A stretch of 64,000 bases of DNA from Hybos culiciformis (lineage: Eukaryota; Arthropoda; Insecta; Diptera; Hybotidae), in the NCBI GenBank assembly GCA_964007475.1, contig OZ023274.1:5704001-5768000 (forward strand), given 5' to 3'. The position numbers and the translations under genes are program-made. The notes below the pieces were generated by a model. It saw nothing but the letters and a program-made list of their open reading frames with translations, was not told where the DNA came from and did not search any database. Of this stretch, positions 38,311 to 52,636 are shown piece by piece. Numbering within the stretch: position 1 is the stretch's first letter; each line of letters opens with the position of its first letter.

Positions 38311-40619
38311 CTGCCAAAAATACAAGAATTTGTTCTATAAATTAAAATAATATGAATAATTTGTTTAATTTATTAACTGAAATATTATGGGTAGTTAATG
38401 TTACGAAAAAAGCTAAAATTATAAAGATTTTAATTCAATATTGATATTATTAAAAAAAAATTTTTTTTTTTTGATTTTTTTCTTATCTTTAATTTTACGT
38501 CATCATTTGCTTAAGCTATGGTCAAAAGTTTATTTCAACAAAACACCATTCTGTATTAAACTACTATACTACAAGTTTTCTTAGTTAATAAAAACATTTC
38601 AATAGTACCTCATCAACGAAGTATGGGGCTCGTTATCAACATTTCGATATAAGAAACTTTACTTTTAAGATCCCTTGGTCACAATCAGAGGCTAAACATA
38701 TTTTTTAGATTCCTCCAATACCATCAGTACTTAGTCATATCACTCATATCCCTTATACAAATTAATACAAATTAATACAAATTAATACAAATTAATGTTC
38801 ACCTAATGTTCATCGAAATCCATTCACATGCATTAAAATTATTTAGAACTTTGGTTGGTTGAGGTGAAGTGAACGGGATTGCACATTTTAGTGGAGAAAA
38901 GATTGACATTTAATCAAAAGTTATTGTAGGTTTTTTGCGTTTTGCGTTCAACTTTGGTTGTACAATTTTTTGAAATAAAATAAAAGGCAAATCAGTAGTT
39001 CGTTAAAAAATAAAGATTTTTGAAGGAAGACATAACAAGTTCCTTAAAAGAAAACTAAATTATTTTATTGAATTTCACAATTTCATAGTTAAAACTATCA
39101 AATCAATTACATGTACTTAAATCTAAAATGATTTCACTGTAGATTGAGTTGTTGAAAATAATCCTTTCATCAGATAATGACCTATATATCACTACACCAT
39201 ACTAACCTCGTAGTTGCCCAAGGAAAGGTTATACAGTTAGGAAAGAGTTTATGTATTTATTCAAACTTAAATCAAATCCTCAATATTGAAAATAACTTCA
39301 AATTATTATAATCTTATCTTCTTATTTCCAATTTTATTTCTGCAACATAAATATTGTGATTTAGATTGAATGAACTCTCTTTAAAATTTTAATCAGATTG
39401 TTGTTATTATCAAAAATTTGAGTGGTGTTTAAATTTATTTTTAGACATGAATTTTTATTATTCTTCAAGCCAACATTATTAATACACAACATACAAAAAT
39501 ACAGAATTTTAATTATATTTTTAATGTTTACTCTTTTCATAACCGGTATAAATTTTAAATTATAATAACTTAAATGTCCAGTAAGTTTTATAAGTGTTTA
39601 ACGAAATTGATTTTTAGTCTAATCATTTAAATAACATTTCAGAACATCAAAATCTAGTACAACCAGTGTACCTACTAAAAGTCTAAAAAGAGAAAATATT
39701 ATTTGAAATTTTTGATTTCAAAATGTTGGTATTTGGATTATTCTTTTTTCGCATTTTGGTTTTTTAGATTATCTATTTAAATTGTACCCACTAGCATTGA
39801 AATTTTAATTCCCATCGAGAAATTCGAAGCCACTAGGAATTTAATTCAAGCTTATAGGTTACTTTTTAAACGAACTTTTTAGGTTAAAAAAGAACGTACA
39901 AGATCCATTCTTTAATAAAATACTTTTTAACGTTCGAATTTAAAAGAATAAATAATACTGTCGATCAGCAACATTTTTACAGACTCTCTCTTTACATGAA
40001 CTGCTTAACTCTTTAATAGTTACCCTATTTACACAAAAAATACAAAATAGAAAATAAAAGATACTTTTTGACTTTGGAATATTTTTATGCTATTATTGCT
40101 TGATCTAAAAGTTAAATTTGTGGGAACAAAACATTATAAAAAAAAAAAATTACATTATGAGCAAATAGCGTGCAAAGTTCAAAAAAATATACTGGCGGAC
40201 TTTACAGTTTTATTTTATTCCTTTTTTTTTTTTGTTTTTTGTCTTGTCAGAATAAAATATGTTTAAGGATAAAACCATATTGTAATAGGGATATGTATAT
40301 GAAGAAAATATCTTGATGGAAAAAATTTTTATGTATATATTTTGTAATGATAATAAAACAAAAACTATTTTAATGAAATAATAAAAAAAAAAAAACGAAA
40401 ATAGTTATAAAATCAAGATTCTCATTATTTTTATAGTTTTGGGCGGGGAAGAATGTAACTACTCAAATAAAATAGGCTTAGGTTTAGGCTATATAGATTT
40501 TTTTTTATTAAATATTCTAATCTGAAAAACATTAACAAAATTTATCTTTTTTATGATATTTTTTAAAGGTAGATAGATAGTAACATTAATAAATAAATAA
40601 ATTTAGCTTAATGTTTATC
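38311..40619. other. Upstream region of sulfiredoxin, no further exon found
   Basis: The promoter and any non-coding first exon of sulfiredoxin should lie here, but I see no decisive signal. A TGACGT-type (CRE-like) word is present on the minus strand near 38496. Otherwise this is A+T-rich DNA without a supported gene. Confidence 0.4.
38756..38796 (+). repeat. 10-bp tandem repeat (ACAAATTAAT), four copies
   Basis: TACAAATTAA repeats with a 10-bp period four times without mismatch, upstream of the sulfiredoxin coding start. Confidence 0.9.
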
Positions 40620-40874
40620 GCCTGCTCAGAAATGAAACAACGTATAATGAAAAGTATAGTTTCGAGTAATTTAAATTTAAAGATTTGAAAATTAAAAAAA
40701 ACGTATGAAAAAATATCAAGTAGCGTACAATTTTCATCTAAAAAACACATTTTAATCAACATTAAGAATATTGCAAAGTAGTTGTACTTATAAAATCTAG
40801 TACGAGGAATCGAATAATGCTATTGTCAAATAATGGCGTATAAATGTCAGACGTTGTTTCATTTCTGAACAGAC
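40620..40874 (+). mobile_element. ~255-bp MITE, family B copy 1
   Basis: The terminal inverted repeats are GCCTGCTCAGAAATGAAAC at the left and the complement of GTCTGTTCAGAAATGAAAC at the right, extending to ACAACGT. The interior contains GTACGAGGAATCGAATAATG and ATTTAAAGATTTGAAAATT. A second copy in opposite orientation is at 63084-63334. Both have GTTAT-like sequence at their borders (GTTTAT at left and GTTAT at right here), which is a possible short target duplication. It has no coding capacity. Confidence 0.85.
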
Positions 40875-41199
40875 GTTATATTTTGTGATTAAAATTTCGA
40901 AATAATGTTTTTTTGAATTCGAAGGCGATTATAGAAACCTTAAGTGTCTCAAAATATACGAACAAAAGCTCAATGAAGTTTTTTTGACACAGCTACATCT
41001 TAGAATCTTGAAATTACAGCTGCCATATTACCCATAACTATAACATAACAAAATGTAACTTATGCACAAATTAAACTCAAAAACACTTTTCCTCAAATTT
41101 TTAAAATTTTAACATTTTTGAAATCAAAAATCTCAATTCATTTTGTTATATTGAAAAAAGGTTTTAATATTTTTGTATTTTGATAAAACTGCAAAAAAC

Positions 41200-41226
41200 A
41201 AATAAAATAAAATAAAATAATAAAAT
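41200..41226 (+). repeat. (AAAAT)n microsatellite
   Basis: AAATAAAATAAAATAAAATA with a slightly broken continuation. Confidence 0.8.
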
Positions 41227-43011
41227 GCAAAAAAAAAATAAAAAATAATAATTTTTTAAATAAATGTTACATTTTTAGCAAAAATTATTTTTCGCATATT
41301 TTTTTTTCCATCAGACCGGATACTTATTTTATTCATGATTAAACATTAACATGGTGGTGACATTTTGCAGACAATTTAACAATTTTTTTTTTTGTTGTAT
41401 ACAAAATCGCACCAACAAAAAAAAACACATGGCACATTTTATAGATGTACTATATTTTATAAACATTTGAGCTTTTTGTATAATATATAAAATAAAATAA
41501 AAAAAAATAAATAACAAAAGTGTAAAAATTGAAATTTATATTAAATTTGTTGGAAAAAAAAAAATAAATATATGTGTGTTAAGGTTCTTTTTAACGGTCG
41601 TTTAACTAATGATAAGTTGATAAGCCTTCAAAAGTCTCAGTACTTTAGAATAATATGTTTCATACATTATGTTATATACAAATCTTATTAAGAGGTTTTT
41701 AAAGGATAATAAATTTGTAGAATGGATTTACGTAACATTTATGCTATTTTTGGGAGATAATTAGGATTTTTGTTAAGGTTTATTAGCTGATTATTAAAAA
41801 TTGGAAGTAAGCTAGAGTGAAACTAGAAAATTACATTATAGTTTTTCGATTTGAGATAGACGAAAAAACAACTATACTCAAGTCTTAATTTATAGTAATC
41901 CATGAAGTTTAATTTTACAATCTTCATCCAAAAAATTATTTACCAATATTTTCTGTCTATAATAATATACAGACAAAAAGAACAAGATTGCGTATGCTTA
42001 ATGAAAATTTTCTTGAACTTAAAATTCAAATTATAAAATTATTTCAAAATTAAATAAATTTATTTATCTTTTTTATTTTTCTTCCAATTTTCATAATGGA
42101 CTGTTTATTTTGAACTTTATTAGAAGTAAAGTTATCTTATAAATCCCTAAATGAAAAAATAAAAAAAAGAAGAAAATTAATAATTAACCAAATTTTCACA
42201 TTATAATTCCTTTTATTAAAAAAAAAAAAAAAACAGAAAAACAACGAAAAAAGTTTTTCTCTTAAGGAAATTTTAATGATATTCTTAATTTAACTTTTAT
42301 TAATTAAACGCAAGTGCTTAAAGCAATTTTCTTTTCAAAATATCTTAATTTACTTTGAAGGTTTACATTTATGTATGTTTATTAACGAAAAATAAAAAAG
42401 ATAAAAATAAATTTTAACCTGAAGGAAAATTTATTTGAACGGTATTTTTACTCGGGCCAATCAATGTTATATCGATTAAAAGCAATTTAAAAAATGTTCC
42501 AAAAAAGTATATAAAAATAATTCCAATAAATAATCTGACTTTATTATTAAATAATTAAACCATTATGCACACAAGTATTCGTAGACCTAACCGGTACGAA
42601 GTTTTCCTAGTCTCTTAAGTTGGTTTTGAAGGCTCATTTGCATAACAACTTTATGAAGTTAGGCTTTAAAATCCGGATGCTTTAAAATCCTTACCGTACA
42701 TTTATTCTATATACTCGTATAACAAGTCTTGGAAATTAATTCTTGTACTAAGTATAGGAAAATCTTTCGGCTTTAGAAAATTTATCATATGAAAATTTGG
42801 GTATATAAACTTAATACCAAATGCTTTTCTTTTATAAATTTTATGGAAAATAATGTACAGAGAGAGAAATAATTTTTGAATAAATTTTGAAGACAATTGT
42901 TTAAATAAATATATGTAAATAAACTGAATTTTCTTTCTATTAAAGGTATATGGAGTGGAAATTAAATGAATTTTTGTTTCTATGTTTTTTGGCCAAAACA
43001 ATTATTATTTC

Positions 43012-43036
43012 TTTTTTTTTTTTTTTTTTTTTTTTT
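43012..43036 (+). repeat. 25-base poly-T tract
   Basis: An uninterrupted run of T, one of the longest homopolymers of the window. It lies immediately beyond the start of the chance frame at 42702-43001. Confidence 0.9.
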
Positions 43037-45131
43037 CATTTGAAAATTTTATGTTTTTATTTTTCTTTTTATTTTGATATTCTGTAAAATACCAGATGTC
43101 TCAATTAAATTTTAGGGTAAGCTTTTTTTAAAGAAAGTTAAAATAAGGGTGAAAGTTTAATTTTTTTTATTTTTTTTTTTGTGTTTTTAAAATATAAAAT
43201 AAAAATGATTTGAAAATATAAAGTGACAAAATTTATGAAATTACTTAATTTAGTGTCAAAATTACATTTTTTTTTAAAGAATTTTACGTTTGTATATTTC
43301 GGAATATTAAAGTGAAGCTATTTGTGAATGTGTGTGAAAAAGTTGTATAAAAAGATATTTTCGGATTAAAAGTCTTAATTAAAAAATTAAAAAAAGTTTT
43401 CAAAGTATCAAAAAAAATTATTTCAGGAAATTTCAAAGAAAAATTAGATAAAATTCAATTTAATTCCAATTATCATAGTATGAATTTTATTTTTACTTTT
43501 TTTTTAGTCTTAACTAAAACCGCATTGAAATAAACATAACAGTGTCTCAACTCTCAATTACCATTAAAATAATTATGAATTTTGTATTGAATAAAACGTT
43601 AAAAAAAAAAAACAGCTCCATACACAATAGAAACAATTATTACGAAAATGGAGCCAATTTTACATTATTTTTTTGGCACAAAAAATATTCACATTTGTGA
43701 GTCTGTTATAGAGTTCTATTAGTCTGTGCTAAAATTAATATTTTAATTTTCCAAATAAAATCTTCATTTCACACAGTCCAAGCGGTACGGCATGTATTTT
43801 TCAATTTTCAATTTCACTCAAAAATACTGGATGCAAATTCTCCATTTTACTCAGAAAAACTCATTTTACTCATTTTCGATATTAACTTTTTAATAGAAAA
43901 AGTTTATATCGAAAATTTATCATTGAGAACTAATTTCTCATATATGATTTCTGTATATTTTTATATTTGTTAGAACAAAATTTTTGTCACTTAACACTTG
44001 AGAGTCAAAAGATTCAGTACTATCTAAAAACCATATAGCATTGTCATTCCAGTTTTCATTTTAATTGTTCTATAAATCGAATTTGTGATAAGTTCTATTG
44101 ACATCTAATGTTAATTTTTCATTGACGAGGTTTTGTTTTCTAATTTCATTAAAATTGGTTATTATATATTTATCTTATTAAATAAAAAACGACAATAATT
44201 TTTAAACGCTATAATTTCTTCTTTCGGTTCACAGCCAAAAATATTTAAATATAAATGTGAAACCAAATGACAACACAAAACTACTTCCTTAATATGTAAC
44301 ACTTCTTTAACAAGATTATATTTTCCTTTAGAAGAAAAAAACCAAAATAACAAAAAATTAAAAAAAAAAATTGTTTTGGTACATAACTTTCGTCTGCATT
44401 ATTTTGCTTAAAGATATTAAAATTTAACAGCAATATTGCAATTTAGCTAACACACACAAATCTCTCACAAAAAAAAAATTTTTCAAATTCTTTTATCCTT
44501 GTGTAGAAAATTTTTTGATAGAAGACATAAACTTTCAATGTCTGTCCACAACAATGCCAAGAAATTAATTTATTTCAATGATTAGCAATCTTTTGTGGAG
44601 CTACTTTGCTGGTCCAATTTAGAAAATGAATTCTGAGGTACTGTTTACCAAAATTCATATTCCCGTAGCGACTTGAGAACTGTCAGCAATACATTTGTTT
44701 TACGTTATTAACTAATGGTTAACGCAAAATATTGTGAATTTATTGTAATTAGAAAATTTTGCTAACTTTCATATCCGATCACAAAATGACATAAATTCAT
44801 TTCAAGTGAAATCATATTAATAAAGGCTGTTTTAATTAATCAGTCTGTATCTGTCAAAAACAGACAATTTAATAATATTAGTACATTAAACATTTATTAA
44901 ATTAATTTTTCGCGCTCTTCTCTATTCCCAGCAAACTCTCAGTAATCTAATGAAAATTATATTTTCATTATTTTCTTCTATTCAATGTTGTGCTTTAACT
45001 GGTAAATATAGCGGAAAATTGCATTAAACAGCTTGTCACCGTTGATAAGAGAATTAAATTTTTGCGGTGTCATAAAGAAGCCTTGCGATATCATGCACAA
45101 GAATGAAGCTAACAAAAAAAAAATGAGAAGC

Positions 45132-45149
45132 ATTATTATTATTATTATT
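45132..45149 (+). repeat. (ATT)6 microsatellite
   Basis: Six perfect ATT units. Confidence 0.9.
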
Positions 45150-48100
45150 TAATATAAAATTACTTTAACACGAGAAAGAATGGAATATTATTAAATAACA
45201 TTAAGGATTTACTTGTATTTTTTTTTTTTTTTGAGTCAACATAAATACAAAATTCAGGGGTTGGGAAAATAGAAATATAATGAAAGAAAAATTTTTCATT
45301 TATAACCTATGAAAATTTTGAAGGAATCTAATGATTTCCACTTTTAGAAAACAAATATTTCTAATAAGTACTATCTTTGTACACATTTATATGTCTAACA
45401 TTGAAATATTATTTTGAAAAATAGTATGTCAAAGTTTTTGTGACATAATTTTAAGAAGCCAGTGAAATGCATTGAACTACTACTTTTATTGTCAAGAGTG
45501 AAGGTGAAATTAAATTTTTAAGTTGATGGAGGCTTAAAAAATTCGACTTGATAACATCTTTTTTTCTACACTATGTTAAATTTAGTATTATATATATGAT
45601 GCATGTACAACATAAGTATTTTCTTTAAAATCATTGAAGTTGGCATAAACAAATTTCTAACATTTTTCATATAATTTTTATGCACCCCTTAGTTATTAAA
45701 AGAATTTTTGAAAACAACTGAAAATTTCTTCCAAAGTATATATACTATGGCATGAGGAAATTGATTTTCTAGAATTACGATAACAAAAAAAAAAAAATGA
45801 AGCTATAATAGCTCGCGCTAAGTATTTTATATATTTATCATGAGATTTAAAAAAAAAAAATTCACTTTTAATATTGAAACACTGAATTGATTGTTTTTCC
45901 AATTCAATTATGATTGATTTTATAAATTGATTTTTCTCTTATTTTCCTTCTTTTTTTTGTTGTTTTTCATAAGAATAAATAAGAAGAATGACTTGTATTA
46001 TTAAGTGGTTATTTAAAATAGAATAAAGTTCCAATTTAATTGATAATATCATATTTATTACACAGTTAAAATTGAATTGATTATATAGCTTTACCTGTCA
46101 GATTATAAAAACTCTAATGAAAATCTCTTTAAATCAATTTTAATTTATAGCATTATTTATTATTATTATTACTGTCTTTGATAAAGGGAATTTTATGATA
46201 AATTTTTGTTGTTTAAACTTTGATTATTCGTTGATTGTGTGAACTGTTGATTAAATGACGGTGACAAATTTATGATAATTGCCAATTTTGCTTAAGCTTT
46301 GAAAAAAAAAAAAAATAAAAATAAAATAAAATTGAAGGTGAATTGAGCGCTTATTTGTCGAAGATATTGTTCACAGGTTTTGGTCTAAAGAATACGTATT
46401 GATTATTTTCTTCTATACATCTACCAATTCTCTGGAATGAAAGAGCTTCGAACTAAACACTTTGGAAAAGAAAACAATTTTTCTAATTTAGGATAAAAAA
46501 ATTTTCATATATGGTACGATAGAAAGAATAACTTAATGGGTACTAACTATTATTTAATTTCATATACCTACACTCAAATAAAAATAAACCATAATTTTAT
46601 ATTTTTATTTTTCAAACATAAACATATTATCTTATTTATTTTTTTTATTTCATTAAACATTTTATATACCCTTATTCAATAAATAAATGATGAATGACCA
46701 TAATTAATTATATTTTATAGGTTTACATTCATATCTACCTGAATTATATAAATTTCATTATTATTAAATTCCTTCATAATAACAAAAATCAAAAATTCCT
46801 AAACTTATAAATTATAAATTAGTGATAAAAGTTTATGTGTATATAATATGGTTTTATGATATAAATATTAAACGACTAATGGATACATAAATATATAAAA
46901 TAGGTGAACCTCTTAATATCACAGTAGTTCAGTTCATAAAAAGGACTTACCTTTATATATAAATTAGTTCTGAAATGAAAATTATAAGGAAAATATCAAA
47001 TGCCGTGTTATATGAAGGATGTCTGTACATAAATGTACATTGTAAATTGTATACATGTGTATTGTATATATACATAACTATAAATAAAAAAAATTAAACA
47101 TAATACCCTTTTTTAATTTAATTACATAGTTATTAACGCCTTAATAAAAACTATATAATATACTTTTTTTTTGTATATACACATCAACCTATCGAAAAAA
47201 GTATTTCTATAATAATTAATTTAATAAAATGTCCAATAAATACTTCTGTTAGAAAATTGTTTCTGATTTGTAATAAGCGCCGTTAACATTATATTTTACT
47301 GAATTTTAGTGATATTAATTCTGTAAAGTAAACGGTTGGACTACAACTTATTTTTGTGCAAGGTACACATTTGTATACATATATATGTAAAAGGAGAAGG
47401 TTTAAGAATTAGATAGAAACGATTGCTACCAAAAGAAATCACAGAAAAAGGTCAATTTATTTTGGAATTTATATCAATACTAGTTCCGAAAACCTTCCAA
47501 AAAAATTTATTGAGACTTGAGAGTCATTTTTATATATAATTGAGTTTCAAATCGACAAAAATGTTTGAACTAGCTCAAATAATTAATTAAGTTTAAAGAA
47601 TTAATTATCTTCAAAACTTTTCTAAACTTTGTTGGTCTCTATTTCTACAACATTTTTTTTTTATATATATAAGAAAATATATTCTAAAACCAATTTACTA
47701 TTACACTGAACTGAAAGTTCCAAGAAATTAAGGAATAAAAATAAATTCATAATGTTTCTTTAATCAAGTGAAACGGATACCCAAAATTATTTACAAAGAA
47801 ACTTTAACACCTCTGATGTAAATTCGAGTTGAACTAACTTTCTTATTTAAATTAATTCTACCCTTTTGTATATAATTAAAAGTTTTCTCTCCTATAAATT
47901 TCTTCTTAAAATAAAGTTTATGATGGATTATGTCATTTGTTATTTAATACTATGTGAAGTATGTATTCTATTTTTATGTTAAAACATCTTAATTTTTGAC
48001 AAAATCAAATGTGTATGGTTAATAATTTTGCTCATTTCAATCTTATTATAAAAACTACTTTACTATTTACTAATTCGGAAACCGGATAAAAAAATATCAC

Positions 48101-48295
48101 AAGAATAAAAAAGTGAATAAAAAATTTATTTGGAAATACAATCACAAAGCTTGTAAAATTAGTAATATATAATTTTTTTAATTAATTTAACATTTTCTAA
48201 AGTTATTATAATTTTAATAAAATTATGCAAAAATGTTCGGATTTTCTATATTTTTTTGACTTTAAACTCAAAAATTTAAATATGCTTTGGATGTT

Positions 48296-48421
48296 TTAGA
48301 GCAGATAAAACTCCGAGCTCAATCTGTTATCAAATTGCTGTTTTTGAATTTTAGCCTCCACTGTTTCTTCGATGTTTGATAACTCCCAAAGAAGACGAGT
48401 TATCAACTGCAGGTTCTTAAT
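48296..48421 (-). CDS. Candidate exon, minus strand, unknown protein
   Basis: A stop-to-stop frame of about 41 codons reads IKNLQLITRLLWELSNIEE, then TVEAKIQKQQFDNRL, and ends SSEFYLL with TAA at 48296-48298. Its Glu/Gln/Lys-rich, helix-like composition and codons such as CTG, GAG and CTC stand out from the surroundings. CTGCAG at about 48408-48413 (plus coordinates) could act as a 3' splice site. The opposite strand is also partly open here, which weakens the case. No family is recognised. Confidence 0.25.
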   Translation of the reverse strand: MKNLQLITRLLWELSNIEETVEAKIQKQQFDNRLSSEFYLL

Positions 48422-51400
48422 TTAGAAACTATATGGACAGTTCTGCAACGAAAGTAGATATTACTTTTTGAATTTATATCTTTCGTCAAATTTACAGCGT
48501 AAACTTCAGTTTTGTCCTACATTTACTTACTTTAATTTATCATTTATGATTTATTAAAATTTATATTGTTGTAAAGACAGATTGGTTGACTTTTAAATGA
48601 GTACTGGAGCAACTTTACAGCTTAGCACTTTATAATTACAAATTATAATTAATTTTCCTAAAATATTTCTGCAAAGCTTTTATCCAATATTTAATTGTAA
48701 AAGTAATAAAATTGAACACATTTCATTGCAATTCATTTTTCATCTGTTAGTGAAAAGAGAATTTTTTTGTGTTGATTCTGTGAAAGCAATTAACAATGTA
48801 TCCTGTCCAAAATTGTAACTGTAATTAAAATATGATTTCCATATTTTATATATGTTGTTTGTCGGATACAATTTACATGTTTTTCCATTAAAACAACTAT
48901 GTTTAAATAACATTAAGAGTGGACTCAGTATTAAGCAATAATTCAACGATTATTTTACTACGTCATTTTATGGGATCATTTCATTTGCAAGGAAATTTAG
49001 AATAAAGAACGCACGTTTTTTTTAGTAAATGAATTATGTGAATATTTTCCTTCGCTTAACTTCAAAATCTTATCAGGATTTAAAATTATTAATATCAACC
49101 CGTTATCAAACTATAAATATTGCATTTAACATACGAACTGAGTATAAACGTTAAACTTTTTTTTTAAATATTTATCAAAAATTATGTTATGAAAACTTTT
49201 TACCGAACTGAGAAAATCAAATATTAATACAACGAAAACTCAAATTTATTAAGATTAAACGAGCGAAAAACGAAAAAAAATTTTTCAGTGATAAGTTATA
49301 ATTGTGAACGCGAAAAAAATGTTTCTGCTTTTGAATTTAATTTATGTATTTTTTTGGTAAATCTAATTTAAAGAATTCTTTATGGTAATAATTTTTATGA
49401 TTTCCGTCCACCCAAAAATTTTATTTAGCCAGAATTATCCTTTTTTTTTTGTTTTTTTGAGTTCTCTTGAATGATTTCTGTTGAATCAGATGGACTTTAA
49501 AATTTTATATTTTAACGGAAATTTATTTTTTTATTTCATATCCGGATTCACAAATTAAAGAAAATTATAGTTAAAAACAAAATGAAAATTGTTAAAATTG
49601 AGAAATAATAAAATTTTAATTTTTTTTTATATTTATTTGTTTATGAAGTCCTAACTAGAAATTTGAATACAGTCAGTGTCTTCATCTATATTTTTGTTAT
49701 GCAAAAGATTCAGAAAAGTTTGGTCTTACTAAAAGACTTCTCTTATATAAAAAAAAAAATAAATAAAAAAATAAAAACTCAACAAGAAGTATATTAATCT
49801 TTGATTTTCTGGCTTTAAATTTTCTTTTAAATAGAATAACAGAAGTATTAGATCAGGGTCTAATTAAAGTGTCTCAGGAGTCACGTTAAAGTTATTTATT
49901 AAGTTCAACTGAATCTTAAAGATACTTTTACCTTAAAGTAAATAAAAACAATTGACAAATTATTTAAAGTTTTAATTTTTAATAATATTGCAGAGCTTTA
50001 ATGTTGAAGACATTTCCTTGCCTTAAGGTATGAGACAACTTTGTTTTTTCTTTGATTAAAATTCATTGACTTTTACAAAATCATAAAAAAAAAAAAAAAT
50101 ATCTAATTCATAAATATTTTACGATTACAGATAAATTACATGAAAAATATTTTCATAAAATATACATAAAAAAAAAAATGAAATAAAAAAAGTCATTTTT
50201 GAAATTAGCTCTTCATCATTGCACTCAATATAATTTCTTTAAGCGCATAAACATTTTTTTTTAAGAATTTTTTTTTTATCTTTATTTATTTTTGTTTTTT
50301 TTTTTTTTACTTCAATCTTCAACTTAAATGTCAATGATTCCTTTTGACCTGAAACTTTTTTTCTTATTTAGATTTTTTTTTTTTTAACATTTAATTTGTT
50401 AGTTTAGTGTACACCCGAAAGTTAAGGTAGTCAACTGTTATATAAAAAAGATTTATTAAGTTTAAAAGTTGATTTATCGGTATTCGATTGAAAGCTGAAT
50501 TTTCGTTTCGAAAATAAATCTTGCATAAAACAAAATTTACTTTTTCGCGATAGGTACGAAAGGACTCTATAAAAAAAATTTTAAAATTTTAAATGTTTCA
50601 GATACTGAACAAATAGCTAAGGAGCCTTCACTATGAAAAATTGAGCTTGGTTTTGCTCGACTGATGTGATTTTTTTATATGTTATGAGTATAGAACTGTC
50701 TCCACGATTAGTGAGCCCGATTTATTATAAGCTTTGAGTTTTTTGTGCTCAAATTGGTTGTTGAAAAACTTACTGATATTGTGAAGTCAAAGAAGCAGAT
50801 AATAAAAATAATCAAACGCTAAAACTTTATTCTACCCCCAGTTTTTCATTTTCTTGTTTTGCTTCTTTTTTTTTTTTTTTTGCTACTTTTGTGACCATAC
50901 GGCCAGAAGTTCATTTCAAGCAAAAAGTTAATATTTCATTGAAAAGTATATAGAAAATAAAAAAAAAATTATAAAGAGTTTTGAAAAAAAAAAAATTAAA
51001 TAAAAAATAAAAAATAATAATAATAATAAAGGATAAAAAAACGATGCAATAATGTGATGAAAAAAGTATTACAATTTTATCAAAAAAAAATTCATATTAA
51101 ATAAAAAAAAAATTTTTCCAGTATATTAAAGGATAAAGTTTTACAACTTTTCTCTTAGCTCATAAAGAAAACAAAAATAAAATGAATTTTTTTAGTGTAA
51201 TTTTTAAGAAACTATAAAAGTAAAAAATTTTGTTCATTCACAATACATAGTTTCGGCTGTTGAGATCTAACAGACATCTATCACCGATTGATGACAAGCT
51301 CGTTGAAAACGCTTACAGATTTAAGTTAGGTATATGTTGTTAGTAAGCATATTTAAAAAAAAAAAAAATTTAAGATTAACGAAATTGATAGGTGAAAAAG

Positions 51401-51490
51401 AAAATCTAAAAATATTAAAATTATCATGCATAATAAGATCAGACCTAAAGAAATTAGAAACTCAACTTACTGTTAATGTTTTGTATAGTA

Positions 51491-51709
51491 CCATAGATTA
51501 AGAATACAGAAAGATTGGAACTTCATACAAACATTTTTTCAGTCTTTTTTGGTATTTTTATGTGAAGGTGCTAGTAAAACTAAATAAAATTCTTTTCATA
51601 TATTGATAATTATCACGTATTTTATTTTGTTTTACTAACACATTCACATAAAAATACCAAAAATAATGTCGTATGAAGCTTCCCGTCTTTCTGTATTCTT
51701 AATCTATGG
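51491..51709 (-). mobile_element. 219-bp MITE, family A copy 2
   Basis: Same length and same ends (CCATAGATTAAGAATACAGA at left, complementary at right) as the element at 27983-28201, but in reverse orientation. TAGTA flanks both sides (51486-51490 and 51710-51714), a 5-bp target duplication different from the TATAA of copy 1. The two copies differ by scattered substitutions. The differing duplications show two independent insertions. Confidence 0.88.
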
Positions 51710-52476
51710 TAGTACTAAACATAGAAAATTTTGTAATTTTTTTTTTTGTAATTTTTATTATTACAAAATATAATTTAATTCTAATTACATTTTAATTAGT
51801 AAATTTTATAAAACCAAAATTACATTTAGTCATTATTATAGTATTTTTCACACATTTTCGAATATAATTTTTTTTTGTTCCCCCTATACCTAAATACAAA
51901 ATTTACTTTGTCTATTTTTGAAACCAAAATAACAAAAAAAAAACAAATAAAACCTAATTAAAAATACTAAATGACAACATAGAAAACCGAATCAAAAAAA
52001 TAAAAAAATAAAATAAAATCAATTTCTATATTTATTTACTGGGTGAAATTTTATGAGCCACACTACAAATAAAACTCGGTAATATAATATAATAAAAAAA
52101 TAATAATTATATTTTTTTTGTTGTTTAATAAATTTGTTTTTAGGATATTGCAGTAATAATTAAATATTTCCTCTAAATATCCTTTTCTATGTTTGCAAAA
52201 TTGTTATTCATATTCATAGATTTATGGATGATTTTTTCGATATTATTACATGAATATTACAATTGCCAGTTATTAATATTTTCAGAAATAAAAACTATCT
52301 GTTTTGAACGGAAAATTTGACTCACGTTTCATTGTAAACCTATTTGTCTTTAATGACTGTATCCCCCTTTGATCGGATCAAATACAGTCAAATAAACATA
52401 TATTTACAGGCAAATGTAATTACAGATAATTATATTTACAGTCAAATGTAATTGCAGTTAAATGAAATAAAGTCCA

Positions 52477-52636
52477 TAGTACTAAATCCTTCGGCAAGGG
52501 AAATTTTATATAAATACATATATATTTAAAGCTTTGCCTTTTTATTTCCTTCAATGTAGTACCAAACTCTTCTACAAGGGAAATTTTATATAAAGAAATA
52601 TTTAAAGCTTTCGTATTTTATTTATATTCACTTCAA
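52477..52636 (+). repeat. 80-bp tandem duplication, two diverged copies
   Basis: TAGTACTAAATCCTTCGGCA at 52477 and TAGTACCAAACTCTTCTACA at 52557 each continue with AGGGAAATTTTATATAAA and TATTTAAAGCTTT. The period is exactly 80 bp over the start of the unit. Confidence 0.8.

Larger units (their letters stand above)
40875..51490. other. A+T-rich intergenic block
   Basis: No supported gene except the weak minus-strand exon candidate at 48296-48421. Simple sequences include (AAAAT)n at 41200-41226, a 25-base poly-T at 43012-43036 and (ATT)n at 45132-45149. Around 45000-45130 both strands carry short coding-like frames, which I could not resolve. The frames at 41329, 42702, 44162, 45696 and 48740 look like chance products. 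Confidence 0.5.

Noticed and set aside
42702..43001. 99-codon minus frame
   Set aside because: Rich in F/I/K/Y and bordered by a 25-base poly-T; no domain or splice context, so treated as chance.
45000..45135. Coding-like frames on both strands (e.g. minus MISQGFFMTPQKF...)
   Set aside because: Both strands are open over the same short stretch and neither has splice sites or a known motif, so no strand can be preferred.
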